DNA of 64,000 nt from Actinomadura cremea (GCF_014648495.1 NZ_BMRF01000022.1:62001-126000); one strand, 5' to 3'. Shown: positions 16,012 through 24,347, counted from the stretch's first letter. Numbers and translations are program-made. The notes: a model not told the origin generated them from the letters alone.

Positions 16012-16027
16012 CACGCATGTGCAGGGG

Positions 16028-16231
16028 TTACGCGGACCGGGGCTCGAGCACGACCAGGTCGACGTGGCGGCGGACGCCCCGCCCTGCCCGGTCCGTGTAC
16101 GGCTCGGACACGGCGGCGAGCTGCACGCGCCCGGCGAGGGCGGGCTGCGTCACCGCGTCAGCGACGAGCTGCAGCACGGCCTCGTCGTCGCCCTCGACGC
16201 GGACCCGGGCACCGCAGGGCTCGGCCGTCAC
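16028..16231 (-). CDS. Small protein of unknown function
   Basis: This 67-residue protein starts at GTG 16231-16229, overlapping the stop of the lipoprotein gene (GTGA). The pattern ARVRVEGDDEAVLQLVADAV, then VQLAAVSEPYTDR and RHVDLVVLEP suggests a small alpha/beta fold with strand-helix-strand-strand order. I have no firm family name. It is probably co-transcribed with the lipoprotein. Confidence 0.45.
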   Translation of the reverse strand: MTAEPCGARVRVEGDDEAVLQLVADAVTQPALAGRVQLAAVSEPYTDRAGRGVRRHVDLVVLEPRSA

Positions 16232-16833
16232 GCGAACAGCTTGATGCGCTGGCGGACCTTGTCGAGCCCCTCCCCTTGGTCCGCGGTCGGCAGTTCCCAG
16301 GAGGTGACGGCCGTCGTCGCCGGGTCGACGTAGATAAGGCGGCCGCCCTTCGCGGGAATATCGAACGTCTCGATCCCGACCTCGGGCTCACCGGGCTGGA
16401 TGGGCACGTTGGAGAACTCGTTGACCTCTCCGACCCAGGCCGTGGTGACGGCGTTCCCGTCCCCGCTGGTTATCTTCTGCGCGTTGGGGCCCTGCCACAT
16501 GAACCCGCCTCCGGTCATCGGGGCGGCGACAGTGTCGGCCTGTCCGACGGCCTCGGCGCGGAGTGCGAGCACGACGAATACGCCGTTCGCGGGCTCGCCG
16601 CCGTCCGCCGAACCCCCGTCGTACAGGATGCCGATCGGCGTGACGCGGAGCTTCTGTCCGTTCGTGCCGCCGACAGTTCCGGGCTGATCCCACCGCAGCC
16701 GGACAGGGGCGGAGGGCTGTTGGCCGCCGGAGTGCGGCGAGTCCTGGACGGCCGCGGGCTCGGGATCGGAGCCGCCGCAGCCGGTGAGAACGATGGCGAG
16801 GAGGAGGCCGGCGAGGGCCGCGAGGATGCGCAT
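16228..16833 (-). CDS. Secreted lipoprotein of unknown function
   Basis: This 201-residue protein has a clear lipoprotein signal: a hydrophobic stretch (LAALAGLLLAIV) followed by the lipobox LTGC with Cys 19 and a Gly/Ser-rich linker. The mature part looks like a beta-sandwich (GVFVVLALRAEAVG, WVGEVNEFSNVPIQPGE, RLIYVDPATTAVTSWELP), similar in style to the DUF4352-type extracellular domain. It could be a phage moron that changes the host surface, or a chromosomal gene next to the prophage. Its product is expected outside the membrane, attached by lipid. Confidence 0.55.
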   Translation of the reverse strand: MRILAALAGLLLAIVLTGCGGSDPEPAAVQDSPHSGGQQPSAPVRLRWDQPGTVGGTNGQKLRVTPIGILYDGGSADGGEPANGVFVVLALRAEAVGQADTVAAPMTGGGFMWQGPNAQKITSGDGNAVTTAWVGEVNEFSNVPIQPGEPEVGIETFDIPAKGGRLIYVDPATTAVTSWELPTADQGEGLDKVRQRIKLFA

Positions 16834-17037
16834 GGGCGTTGATCCTGCCTTGGGGGAAGTGGCCGGAGGGGTCCCTCATTCGACACTCGAGAGGATGATC
16901 ACGTTCACACGTGGCGCGATCCGGCCAGCGTCTAGGGGGACATGCTGCTATGACGCCGACCTCTTCGCGGTCGGTTCACCGACGGTGCCCATTCGATTTC
17001 TTAGTGATCACGCATGAGGCACGCATAGACGCGGAAC
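16834..17037. other. Intergenic stretch at the prophage edge, no gene seen
   Basis: I find no credible gene here. Open frames are short and lack ribosome sites. The sequence has lower GC patches (ATTCGATTTCTTAGTGATCA near 16991) than the flanks, as often seen near phage attachment regions, but I cannot identify a core site because the other prophage end is outside the window. Confidence 0.4.
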
Positions 17038-17069
17038 GGCCCCCACCCTCCGAGCGGAGGATGGGGGCC
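17038..17069 (-). terminator. Terminator downstream of tRNA-Val(CAC)
   Basis: Arms 17038-17051 and 17056-17069 (14 bases) pair around a 4-base loop. Read on the minus strand the only imperfect pair is a G-U, on the plus strand it is an A-C mismatch, so it is better as a minus-strand terminator. It lies 13 bases after the tRNA 3' end. Confidence 0.7.
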
Positions 17070-17081
17070 GTGACCTGCCAG

Positions 17082-17153
17082 TGGGCGATACTGGGTTCGA
17101 ACCAGTGACCTCTTCGGTGTGAACGAAGCGCTCTCCCACTGAGCTAATCGCCC
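17082..17153 (-). tRNA. tRNA-Val (CAC)
   Basis: The minus strand gives a full cloverleaf: acceptor GGGCGAT paired with ATCGCCC, D-arm with AGCTCAGTGGGAGAGC, anticodon loop TTCACAC (anticodon CAC) on a CTTCG/CGAAG stem, and T-arm ACTGG-TTCGAAC-CCAGT. CCA is not encoded. The 3' half faces the prophage, the arrangement expected if the phage integrated into this tRNA gene and restored its 3' end. Confidence 0.93.
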
Positions 17154-17236
17154 GTGCGGGGCGGCCCCGGTGGGCGTTCCCGACGTCGGAAACTCTAGCG
17201 CATGTCGGGGTGTCTTCGCGCCTCGGTTACGGACGG

Positions 17237-17653
17237 TCAGTTCCAGAAGCTGACGTCCTGGATCTGCCACGGGAGGACGAAGTCGTAGACGGCGAGGTAG
17301 CCGACGATGGCGGCGCCTGCGAGGAGGCCGCCGGTGACGCCGAGGGCGGCGTTGCGGCGTCGTCGTTCGGGGTCGAAGGCGCGTTCCTTGGCGCGGTCGG
17401 CGGCGGCCTTGGCGTGGTTGAGGGCTCGGCGGGCCCACGCGAACTCGGTGGCGAGGATGGCCAGGCCGACGATGATGCCGAGCATCCCGGGGCCGGGAGT
17501 GATCATCATGACCAGGCCGCCGAGGGCGACCGTGGCGCCCACGGTGAAGACGCCGATCCGCCAGGCGGTGTTCAGCAGCGCGTTGCGGCGCATGGTGGCG
17601 CGGAAGCGGTGGTGGCGCCTCGGTGGGGCGACCTTTTCGTCGTTGACTACCAC
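17237..17653 (-). CDS. PGPGW-type integral membrane protein
   Basis: This 138-residue protein has membrane segments near residues 30-50, 55-70 and 108-125. Between the first two lies the hallmark PGPG turn (VMMITPGPGMLGIIVGLAIL), followed by EFAWARRALNHAK. This matches the actinobacterial TIGR02611/PGPGW membrane family, whose function is not established. The start at ATG 17653-17651 begins with a short basic tail. It stands alone between the tRNA and the ssgB promoter region. Confidence 0.7.
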   Translation of the reverse strand: MVVNDEKVAPPRRHHRFRATMRRNALLNTAWRIGVFTVGATVALGGLVMMITPGPGMLGIIVGLAILATEFAWARRALNHAKAAADRAKERAFDPERRRRNAALGVTGGLLAGAAIVGYLAVYDFVLPWQIQDVSFWN

Positions 17654-17931
17654 GGATTTACCCTAAGTCAGCGGATCGGCTGTCAGGGACGCTCGATGGT
17701 CGCACACGGAGGGTGGCGACACGCGGACCGCGGTGTCCGGAAGATCGCTTTTGCCCAGGTCAGGACGGGGTTTTGCCTTCGTGAGATGGGTCACACGTGA
17801 CGGGTGCGGCGGAATGTTCGGCGGAGTTCCGACAGTTAGGCGTCATAGATCGTGGGGACATCCGTGATGAGGGAGAGGCACCCAACGGAGCTCTCCGCGC
17901 GCCAGCGGGATCGACGTATGAAGGAATGGCC
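17654..17931 (+). promoter_or_regulatory. ssgB upstream region with SigH/SigB-type promoter candidate
   Basis: Within this 278-base gene-free stretch, GTTT at 17770-17773 and GGGTCA at 17788-17793 are 14 bases apart. That fits the stress sigma factor pattern GTTT-N14/16-GGGTAT. In Streptomyces coelicolor ssgB is transcribed by SigH, so the match is meaningful although the -10 is imperfect. The small inverted repeat GTCACACGTGAC overlaps its 3' end (17790-17801). Transcription would begin about 130 bases before the ATG. Confidence 0.4.
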
Positions 17932-18345
17932 ATGAACAGCAGTACCACAGTCTCAGCGGAGCTGGGCCTTCGTCTCGTCGTCCCCGACCGCACGACCGTC
18001 CCTCTGCTCGCCGGGCTGGAGTACGCGGCCGACGATCCGTACGCGATCCGGATGGCGTTCTACGTGGGCGATGACGAACCGGTGGAGTGGATCTTCGCCC
18101 GGGAGCTGCTGACGGTCGGCATCGTGCGCAAGGTCGGAGACGGCGACGTCGAGGTCTGGCCGGGCGACGACGACAGCACGCTGCACATCGCGCTGTCCTC
18201 TCCGTTCGGCAACGCTCTGTTCGAGGTGCCCCTGTCGCCCCTGGCGGACTTCCTGCACCGGACGTACCAGGCGGTGCCGGCGGGCGAGGAGTCCGATTTC
18301 ATCGACATCGACGCCGAGCTGGAGAATCTGCTCTGGCCCTCATGA
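17932..18345 (+). CDS. ssgB: Sporulation and cell division protein SsgB
   Basis: This 137-residue protein has the exact length of Streptomyces SsgB and its typical blocks: [43 protein letters not shown], and [16 protein letters not shown]. SsgB localises FtsZ to future septa during sporulation, together with SsgA in Streptomyces. ATG 17932 was chosen because AAGGA lies six bases upstream; ATG 17926 would leave no spacing. The gene ends in a palindromic TCATGA shared with the stop of the convergent sthA gene. It indicates a morphologically complex actinomycete host. Confidence 0.85.
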   Translation: MNSSTTVSAELGLRLVVPDRTTVPLLAGLEYAADDPYAIRMAFYVGDDEPVEWIFARELLTVGIVRKVGDGDVEVWPGDDDSTLHIALSSPFGNALFEVPLSPLADFLHRTYQAVPAGEESDFIDIDAELENLLWPS

Positions 18346-19743
18346 GGTGAGGCGGGCGATGTGTCGCATCTTGTTCATCGCGTCGAGAGCGGCGACCTTG
18401 TAGGACTCGGCGAGTGTCGGGTAGTTGAACACCGCGTTGACCAGGTAGTCGACCGTGCCTCCGCACCCCATGACCGTCTGGCCGATGTGGACGAGCTCGG
18501 TGGCTCCGGTGCCGAAGACGTGGACGCCGAGGAGGCGCCGGTCCTCGGGTGAGACCAGGAGTTTGAGCATCCCGTAGGAGTCGCCGATGATCTGGCCCCG
18601 GGCGAGTTCGCGGTAGCGGGAGATGCCCACCTCGAAGGGGATCTTCTCCTCGGTGAGGGCGTCCTCGGTGCGGCCGACGAAGCTGATCTCGGGGATCGTG
18701 TAGATCCCGATGGGCTGGAGTTCGTGCATCTGCGCGAGGGGTTCGCCGCAGGCGTGGTGCGCGGCGATGCGGCCCTGTTCCATCGAGGTGGCGGCGAGGG
18801 ACGGGAACCCGATGACGTCGCCGACGGCGTAGATGTGCGGGACGTCCGTGCGGTAGTCGCCGTCGACCGTGATGCGGCCTCGGTGGTCGGCGGTGAGGCC
18901 GGCGGCGTCGAGGTTCAGGTCCTCGGTCATGCCGTGGCGGCCCGCGGAGTACATGACCGTGTCGGCGGGGATGCGCTTGCCGCTCTCCAGGACGGTGATC
19001 GCGCCGTGCTCCATGCGTTCGACGGAGGCGACCGTCTCGCGGAACCGGAAGGTGACCGCCAGGTCGCGCAGGTGGTACTTGAGCGCCTCGACGATCTCCA
19101 GGTCGCAGAAGTCGAGCATGCGTTCGCGCCGTTCCACGACGGTGACCTTGGTGCCGAGCGCGGCGAACATCGAGGCGTACTCGATGCCGATCACCCCGGC
19201 GCCGACGACGACCATGCTCTCGGGGACGCGGTCGAGGTTGATGATGCCGTCGGAGTCGATGACCGTGTGGTCGTCGAACGCGACGGTGTCCGGACGGGCG
19301 GGGCGGGTCCCGGTCGCGATCACGATGCGGTCGGCGGTGATCTTCTGCTCGCGGCCCTGGTCGGAGGTGATCCCGACGGTGTGCGGGTCGAGGAACCGTC
19401 CGGTGCCGGCCAGGACGTTGACGCGGTTGCGGGCGAGCTGGCTGCGGACGATGTCGATCTCGCGGCCGATCACGTGCTGGGTCCGCATGCCGAGGTCGGC
19501 GACCGTGATGTCCTCGTCGACCCGGTAGCTCTGCCCGTAGAGCTCGCGCTGGTTGAGGCCCGTGAGGTAGAGGACGGCTTCGCGCAGTGTCTTGGACGGG
19601 ATCGTTCCGGTGTTGATGCAGACACCGCCGATCATCTCGCGGCGGTCGGCGATCGCCACCCGGCGTCCCAGCTTCGCGGCGGCGATCGCGGCGCGCTGGC
19701 CGCCGGGGCCCGTTCCGAGCACGAGGAGATCGAAATCGTTCAC
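18340..19743 (-). CDS. sthA: Soluble pyridine nucleotide transhydrogenase (Si-specific)
   Basis: This 467-residue flavoprotein interconverts NADPH + NAD+ and NADP+ + NADH. The FAD-binding motif [11 protein letters not shown] is near residue 10, a second Rossmann motif [15 protein letters not shown] near 178, and [11 protein letters not shown] near 310. The site that is a redox disulfide in lipoamide dehydrogenase reads [10 protein letters not shown] here, with only one cysteine, which is the mark of SthA. The start is GTG 19743-19741, overlapping the stop of the TetR gene (GTGA), so the two are probably translated together. It ends convergently with ssgB. Confidence 0.85.
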   Translation of the reverse strand: MNDFDLLVLGTGPGGQRAAIAAAKLGRRVAIADRREMIGGVCINTGTIPSKTLREAVLYLTGLNQRELYGQSYRVDEDITVADLGMRTQHVIGREIDIVRSQLARNRVNVLAGTGRFLDPHTVGITSDQGREQKITADRIVIATGTRPARPDTVAFDDHTVIDSDGIINLDRVPESMVVVGAGVIGIEYASMFAALGTKVTVVERRERMLDFCDLEIVEALKYHLRDLAVTFRFRETVASVERMEHGAITVLESGKRIPADTVMYSAGRHGMTEDLNLDAAGLTADHRGRITVDGDYRTDVPHIYAVGDVIGFPSLAATSMEQGRIAAHHACGEPLAQMHELQPIGIYTIPEISFVGRTEDALTEEKIPFEVGISRYRELARGQIIGDSYGMLKLLVSPEDRRLLGVHVFGTGATELVHIGQTVMGCGGTVDYLVNAVFNYPTLAESYKVAALDAMNKMRHIARLTS

Positions 19744-20402
19744 GTTCTCCAGTGTGAACGTGGATCCGCTCTCCGCATAACCCCTTTCGCCGGATGGATC
19801 ACCCCGTCGAGGAGGTCGTCCAGGCCGGACTTGATGCGCGCGACGTCCATGCCGCGGGTGTGCCGCTGGTAGCGGAAGAGGTTCGCGGCGAAGGGCGCCA
19901 GGAGGGCGTCGGCGAGGTAGTCGGCGTCACCGGGGTTCACCTGCTTGATCAGCATCCCGAGATGCAGCCGGTAGAGGCCGTAGTAGGCGTCGCTGAAGCG
20001 GGCGAACGGCGTGTCGCTCTCGGCCGTCAGGAGGAGTTCGGACTGCTCCTCGGTGCGGTCGACGAGCGCGTGCAGGAACGCCCGGACGCGCGCGGCGGGC
20101 GCGGCCTCGCGGTCGCCGGGGCCGAGGGGCGCGGGGCCGTGCATGAACGCCTGCTGGAACTCGCGCTCGCGCTCGTCGACCAGCGCGTACAGGAGCCGGG
20201 AACGGCCCCCGAACCGGCGGTAGACGGTGCCGACGCCGACGCCGGCCTCGCGGGCGACGTCGTCCAGGGACAGGCTCTCGACGCCGCGCGCGGCGATCAC
20301 CCGGCCGGCGGCGGCGAGGATCCGGCGGCGGTTCTGCGCGGCGTCGGCCCGTTCGGGGCGCGGACCGCCCACGACCGGGAGGAGGCGCCTGTCTTCCGTC
20401 AT
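19740..20402 (-). CDS. TetR-family regulator (of the divergent SDR-Gdx genes)
   Basis: This 220-residue protein starts at ATG 20402-20400 (MTEDRRLLP); a longer frame exists but would run through the operator region. The N-terminal DNA-binding domain is clear: [16 protein letters not shown], then [20 protein letters not shown]. The C-terminal ligand domain contains [19 protein letters not shown]. Three operator-like repeats lie in the 100 bases between it and the divergent SDR gene, suggesting repression of both directions. The downstream sthA start overlaps its stop. Confidence 0.8.
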   Translation of the reverse strand: MTEDRRLLPVVGGPRPERADAAQNRRRILAAAGRVIAARGVESLSLDDVAREAGVGVGTVYRRFGGRSRLLYALVDEREREFQQAFMHGPAPLGPGDREAAPAARVRAFLHALVDRTEEQSELLLTAESDTPFARFSDAYYGLYRLHLGMLIKQVNPGDADYLADALLAPFAANLFRYQRHTRGMDVARIKSGLDDLLDGVIHPAKGVMRRADPRSHWRT

Positions 20403-20420
20403 CCGAGTTATTCTAACAAC

Positions 20421-20488
20421 CGGAGAGTTCTCCGTTTCGTCTTGCAAAGTGGAGACTGCTCCGCTTAGCGTGGGCGGAGTACTTTCCG
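20421..20488. promoter_or_regulatory. Three TetR operator-like repeats overlapping a promoter
   Basis: Related 14-mers occur at 20421-20434 (CGGAGAGTTCTCCG), 20450-20463 (TGGAGACTGCTCCG) and 20475-20488 (CGGAGTACTTTCCG). The first has 6-base inverted arms. The second sits inside the spacer of a plus-strand promoter with -35 TTGCAA (20442-20447) and -10 TAGCGT (20466-20471), 18 bases apart. The third covers the likely start of transcription for the SDR gene at 20503. Confidence 0.6.
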
Positions 20489-20502
20489 GTTAGGAGAAGG
20501 CA

Positions 20503-21240
20503 TTGACACTGGACGGACGGACGGCGCTGGTCACCGGGGGCGCGCGGGGCATCGGCGCGGCGATCGCCCTGCGGCTGGCCGAGGAGGGCGCGGACGTCGC
20601 GATCACCTACCTGCGGGCGGACGAGCGTGCACGGCGGGTGGTCGCGGAGATCGAGCGGCACGGGCGGCGAGGCGTCGCGATCCCGGCGGACGCGGCCGAT
20701 CCGGACGCGGTCGTCGGGGCCGTCGAGCGCGCGGTCGCGGAGCTCGGGCGGCTCGACGTGCTGGTGAACAACGCCGGGATCGCTCCGTACGGGCCGCTGG
20801 AGGACGTGCGCCGGGAGGACGTCGACCACGTGCTGGCGGTCCATGTGCGGGCCGCGTACCTGGCGGCGCAGGCGGCGGCGCGGCACCTCGGGCGGGGCGG
20901 GCGGATCATCAGCGTGGGCAGTTCGATGGCCGAGCGGGTGCCCGACCCGGGATGGACGCTCTACGCGATGAGCAAGTCGGCGCTGCTCGGGATGACGAAG
21001 GGCCTGGCGAGGGACCTGGGGCCGCGGGGCGTCACCGCCGTGGTGGTGCATCCCGGATCGACCGACACCGAGATGAATCCGGCGGACTCGCCGGACGCCG
21101 AGCACGAGCGGGCGCACAGTGCGCTCGGCCGGTACGGGCGCCCGGACGACGTCGCGGCGATGGTCGCGCACCTGGCCGGGCCCGGCGGCGACTACGTGAC
21201 CGGGGCCGCGATCGCGGTCGACGGCGGATACGCGGCGTGA
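20503..21240 (+). CDS. Short-chain dehydrogenase/reductase (SDR)
   Basis: This 245-residue protein starts at TTG 20503, with TAGGAGAAGG directly upstream. It is a classical SDR: cofactor motif TGGARGIGAA (residues 11-20), NNAG near 88, catalytic Ser in ISVGSSMAE near 138, and Tyr/Lys in YAMSKSA (about 154-158). The fold oxidises or reduces a hydroxyl/keto group with NAD(P). The end DGGYAA is typical. The gene is controlled by the divergent TetR operators and its stop overlaps the exporter start, so a detoxification role linked to export is plausible. The substrate is unknown. Confidence 0.8.
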   Translation: MTLDGRTALVTGGARGIGAAIALRLAEEGADVAITYLRADERARRVVAEIERHGRRGVAIPADAADPDAVVGAVERAVAELGRLDVLVNNAGIAPYGPLEDVRREDVDHVLAVHVRAAYLAAQAAARHLGRGGRIISVGSSMAERVPDPGWTLYAMSKSALLGMTKGLARDLGPRGVTAVVVHPGSTDTEMNPADSPDAEHERAHSALGRYGRPDDVAAMVAHLAGPGGDYVTGAAIAVDGGYAA

Positions 21241-21563
21241 CGCGGATGCCGTGGGTTCTGCTGGTCGTCGCCGCCGCGATGGAGCTGGTGTGGGCGACGG
21301 CGCTGAAGCACTCGGACGGGTTCACACGGCTGTGGCCGACGGTGATCGGCGTCCCGGTGTGCCTGCTGAGCGTGGTGGTGCTCACGCTGGCGCTCCGGGA
21401 CCTGCCGGTCGGCACCGCCTACGCCGTGTGGGTCGGGCTGGGGTCGCTGGGCGTGGCGATCACCGGGATGGCGGCGCTGGGCGAGAGCGTCTCCCCGCTG
21501 CGGGTGACGTGCCTGGCGCTGATCCTCGCCGGCGTGATCGGCCTGAAGATCGTCGAGGGGTGA
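21237..21563 (+). CDS. SMR-family exporter, Gdx/SugE type
   Basis: This 108-residue protein starts at GTG 21237 (overlap GTGA with the SDR stop) or ATG 21246. It has the four membrane helices of small multidrug resistance proteins. The first helix carries the essential Glu in AAAMELVWATALKHSDGF, a pattern close to the guanidinium-exporting SugE/Gdx subgroup rather than EmrE. Later helices include LPVGTAYAVWVGLGSLG. It would act as an antiparallel dimer driven by protons. No guanidine riboswitch is visible; control is probably by the TetR repressor upstream. Confidence 0.75.
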   Translation: MTRMPWVLLVVAAAMELVWATALKHSDGFTRLWPTVIGVPVCLLSVVVLTLALRDLPVGTAYAVWVGLGSLGVAITGMAALGESVSPLRVTCLALILAGVIGLKIVEG

Positions 21564-21566
21564 GCG

Positions 21567-22403
21567 TCAGGGGTCCATCAGCTCGGCCGCGCGGGCGGCG
21601 AAGGCCTCCACGGCCTTGAGCGTGATGGGTCCCGGCGCGGCGGGCAGGGCGGTGCCGTCCACGGCGCGGATCGGCTGCACGTCGCGGGTCGTGGACGTCA
21701 GGAACGCCTCGTCGGCGCGGTACAGGTCGTCGAGGGCGAGGTCCTCCTCCTCGCCGCCGCACCATTCGAGCGTCAGCTCGCGGGTGATGCCGGCCAGGCA
21801 GCCGGACGACAGCGGCGGCGTGAGCAGCCGGCCGCCGCGGACGACGAAGACGTTGCTGCCGGTGCCCTCGCAGAGCTTCCCGGCGGTGTTGGCGAAGATC
21901 GCCTCGCCGCTCCCCCGCTCCCGGGCGTAGGCGAGCGCGAGCGCGTTCTCGGCGTAGGAGGTGCTCTTGACGCCGGTCAGCGCGCCGTGTTCGTTGCGGG
22001 CCCACGGGACGACCGTGACGTCGCCGGTGGGCGGGAACGGGGTCTGCTCGTCGGCGATGATCGTGACGGTCGGGCCGGCGTCGCCGCGCGCGGAGCCGAG
22101 CGGGCCGGGGCCGCTGGTGTAGGTGATCCGGACGCGGCCGAGCGGCCACCGCGGCGAGGCGGCCAGCACCTCGAGGGCGCCCTGGGCGAGCGAGTCGTGG
22201 TCGGGCTCGGGGAGGCCGAGCGCGGCGGCGGACCGGGCGAGGCGCCGCAGGTGCCGGGTGAGCGCGAACGGCTCCCCGTTCTCGGCCTTGACGGTCTCGA
22301 ACACGCCGTCGCCGACGAGCACGCCGTGATCGAACACCGACACGGTCGCCCGCTCCGCGTCGACCAGTTCCCCGTTCATCCAGACCTTGGCCTGCTCCGT
22401 CAC
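21567..22403 (-). CDS. pabC: Aminodeoxychorismate lyase / class IV aminotransferase
   Basis: This 278-residue PLP enzyme starts at GTG 22403-22401, overlapping the pabB stop (GTGA). Conserved features: VWMNGELVDAERATVSVFDH at the N-terminus, the PLP lysine in LTGVKSTSYAEN, and GTGSNVFVVRGGRLLTPP. With pabB directly upstream the likely reaction is release of pyruvate from 4-amino-4-deoxychorismate to give p-aminobenzoate for folate. Branched-chain or D-amino acid aminotransferase activity is the alternative for this fold; context makes PabC the better call. Confidence 0.78.
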   Translation of the reverse strand: MTEQAKVWMNGELVDAERATVSVFDHGVLVGDGVFETVKAENGEPFALTRHLRRLARSAAALGLPEPDHDSLAQGALEVLAASPRWPLGRVRITYTSGPGPLGSARGDAGPTVTIIADEQTPFPPTGDVTVVPWARNEHGALTGVKSTSYAENALALAYARERGSGEAIFANTAGKLCEGTGSNVFVVRGGRLLTPPLSSGCLAGITRELTLEWCGGEEEDLALDDLYRADEAFLTSTTRDVQPIRAVDGTALPAAPGPITLKAVEAFAARAAELMDP

Positions 22404-23389
22404 CCGGAAGCCACCTCCAATAGCCGAGCCGCCTTCAGCTCCGTCTCCCGCCATTCCCGGTGTGGATCGGACCCCCACGTGATCCCGGCGCCGGTGCCGA
22501 AGCGGAGCATGCCGGCCTCCGCCCAGAAGGTCCGGATGCCCACCGCGAGGGCTCCGCGCCGGGCGTCCGCGTCCACCCAGCCGATGGCTCCACAGTACGG
22601 GCCCCGCGGGACGGGTTCGAGTTCTTCGAGCAGCGTCAGCGCGCTGGACTTCGGGGCGCCGGTGACCGAACCGGGAGGAAACGTCGCGGCGAGCAGCTCC
22701 GGCCAGCCCGCGGAACCGAGCCGCGCCCCGACGGTCGACACCAGGTGCACGAGGCCGGGGTGCTCCTCGATCTCGCAGAGCCCGGGGACGTGCACCGACC
22801 CGACCTCGGCGACGCGGCCCAGGTCGTTGCGGACCAGATCGACGATCATGACGTTCTCCGCGCGGTCCTTGGGCAGCAGGTCGCGGGCCGTCCGGCCGGT
22901 GCCCTTGATCGGACGGGACGTCACCGCGTCGCCGTCGCGCGCCAGGTAGAGCTCGGGGGACGCGCACGCGACCGCGAGGCCGGGGAGCCGGACGGTCATC
23001 GCGTGCGGGGCCGGGTTCCCCGCGGCCAGCCGCGCGCCGAGCCCGGCGACGTCGGCGTCCGGCGCGATCGGCGCGGACAGGACCCGGCACAGGTTCGCCT
23101 GGTAGACGACGCCGTCGGCGATCGCGGCGCGGATCGTCTCGACGCCCGCGACGTACGCGGGCTCGTCCAGCGATGACGTCCACGGCCCCGGGGCCCGCCA
23201 GGGGCCGGTGGGGTGCGGCGCGGGACGGACGTCGTCGAACCGGGCGCACGTGATCTTTCCCTCGTACGTGACGACGACGGCCCACCAGCCGCGCGATTCG
23301 AGGGCGGCGGGGTCGGTGGTGACGTCCGCGAGCCCGGTGGCGAGCACTCCCCCGGCGTACGCGAACGCCGGGGCCTGCCCGGTGGTCAC
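22400..23389 (-). CDS. pabB: Aminodeoxychorismate synthase component I
   Basis: This 329-residue protein is the chorismate-binding subunit that aminates chorismate to aminodeoxychorismate. Diagnostic blocks: VYQANLCRVL, SPELYLARDGDAVTSRPIKG, IVDLVRNDLGRVAE, and PPGSVTGAPKSSALTLLEEL. It is shorter than E. coli PabB and lacks part of the N-terminal domain, as in many actinobacterial versions. The start is GTG 23389-23387, overlapping the stop of the upstream regulator. It forms a three-gene overlapping unit with the regulator and pabC; no glutaminase partner (pabA) is seen here. Confidence 0.8.
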   Translation of the reverse strand: MTTGQAPAFAYAGGVLATGLADVTTDPAALESRGWWAVVVTYEGKITCARFDDVRPAPHPTGPWRAPGPWTSSLDEPAYVAGVETIRAAIADGVVYQANLCRVLSAPIAPDADVAGLGARLAAGNPAPHAMTVRLPGLAVACASPELYLARDGDAVTSRPIKGTGRTARDLLPKDRAENVMIVDLVRNDLGRVAEVGSVHVPGLCEIEEHPGLVHLVSTVGARLGSAGWPELLAATFPPGSVTGAPKSSALTLLEELEPVPRGPYCGAIGWVDADARRGALAVGIRTFWAEAGMLRFGTGAGITWGSDPHREWRETELKAARLLEVASG

Positions 23390-24087
23390 GGCAGGACGCA
23401 GCCGAACGAGTCGGCGAGCCCGGCGAGGCCCGCGTCGGTCACCGCCAGCGCGCGGGGCGCGGCGCCGCGCTCGAACCAGCCGAGGTCGATCATCCGCTCG
23501 GTCAGCGCGGCGGCGAGGGCCCCGTTGAGGTGGGGGCGCCGCTCGGTCCAGTCGAGGCAGCGCCAGGCGAACCGGCGGCGCGAGCGCCGCACGGCCTCGA
23601 CGTCCAGACCGAGGGCGTCCAGCCGCTCCTCGCCCTTGCGCGTCGCGGTGTAGCCGTCGGCGTCGGGCTCCAGCAGGCCGCCGTCCAGGAGCGCGGCGAA
23701 CAGCGCGACGCCCGCCTGCCCGGCGAGGTGGTCGTAGCAGGTGCGAGCCCGGTGCAGCCGCCGCGCCTCATGCGACTGCCGCAGGCTCCGCACCCGGACG
23801 GGCGGGCTCATCCGCGCCAGCGTCTCGACGAGCTGCGCGACCTCGGCGTCCCGCAGTGCGTAGTACCGGTGGCGCCCCTGGCTGAGCACGGTGACGAGGC
23901 CGCCGTCCAGCAGCCGCGCCAGGTGCGCGCTCGCGGTGGACGGGCCGACGCCCGCGGCGCGGGCCAGTTCGCCGGCGGCGAGCGGGCGTCCGTCCAGCAG
24001 CGCCGTCACCATGGCGGCCCGCGCCCGGTCGGCCAGCAGCGCCGCGACCGGCGCGAAGTCCGCGGCGACGACATCCTCGGTGGCCAT
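23386..24087 (-). CDS. ArsR-like winged-helix regulator
   Basis: This 233-residue protein starts at ATG 24087-24085. The DNA-binding domain (residues about 8-85) reads ADRARAAMVTALLDGRPLAA, then GELARAAGVGPSTASAHLAR and RHRYYALRDAEV, a standard ArsR/HTH_20 wing. The C-terminal 140 residues contain RTCYDHLAGQAGVALF with one cysteine and three basic RR clusters. No metal site like CVC is seen. It heads the pabB-pabC unit by a GTGA overlap, but its targets are unknown. Confidence 0.72.
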   Translation of the reverse strand: MATEDVVAADFAPVAALLADRARAAMVTALLDGRPLAAGELARAAGVGPSTASAHLARLLDGGLVTVLSQGRHRYYALRDAEVAQLVETLARMSPPVRVRSLRQSHEARRLHRARTCYDHLAGQAGVALFAALLDGGLLEPDADGYTATRKGEERLDALGLDVEAVRRSRRRFAWRCLDWTERRPHLNGALAAALTERMIDLGWFERGAAPRALAVTDAGLAGLADSFGCVLP

Positions 24088-24159
24088 GCCGCCAACCCTA
24101 GGCGAGGGACGCTTCGACCGGCCCCGAAGCGCCCCCGGACGGCTCGCGGCGGCAATCGG

Positions 24160-24189
24160 TTCGCGCATCGCGCTCGGACGCGCTAATGT
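24160..24189 (+). promoter_or_regulatory. Promoter candidate for the tRNA cluster
   Basis: TTCGCG (24160-24165) and TAATGT (24184-24189) are 18 bases apart and 45 bases before the tRNA-Gly gene. The -10 fits the TANNNT pattern of the main actinobacterial sigma factor. The region also separates the tRNAs from the divergent regulator gene. Confidence 0.45.
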
Positions 24190-24234
24190 TTTCCCCGTCG
24201 CCGAACGGGCCGGACCGGCCGGGGAAGCGGACAA

Positions 24235-24306
24235 GCGGAAGTGGCTCAGGGGTAGAGCATCACCTTGCCAAGGTGAGGGTCGCGGGTTCAAATCCCGTCT
24301 TCCGCT
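24235..24306 (+). tRNA. tRNA-Gly (GCC)
   Basis: The acceptor GCGGAAG pairs with CTTCCGC, the anticodon loop is TTGCCAA (anticodon GCC) on a CACC/GGTG stem, and the T-arm is CGGG-TTCAAAT-CCCG. The discriminator base is T. CCA is not encoded. Confidence 0.95.
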
Positions 24307-24347
24307 CTGAGGGGCCTTTCAGGCTATGAACCCAGAAGGTCTCTTCT

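Noticed and set aside
12963-17081. An integrase or excisionase gene in the right part of the prophage
   Set aside because: I looked for tyrosine recombinase (R-H-R-Y) and serine recombinase patterns on both strands between the holin and the tRNA and found none.
21237-21563. Guanidine riboswitch before the Gdx/SugE-type gene
   Set aside because: The gene starts inside the SDR stop, so there is no leader for a riboswitch, and none is recognisable before the SDR gene either.
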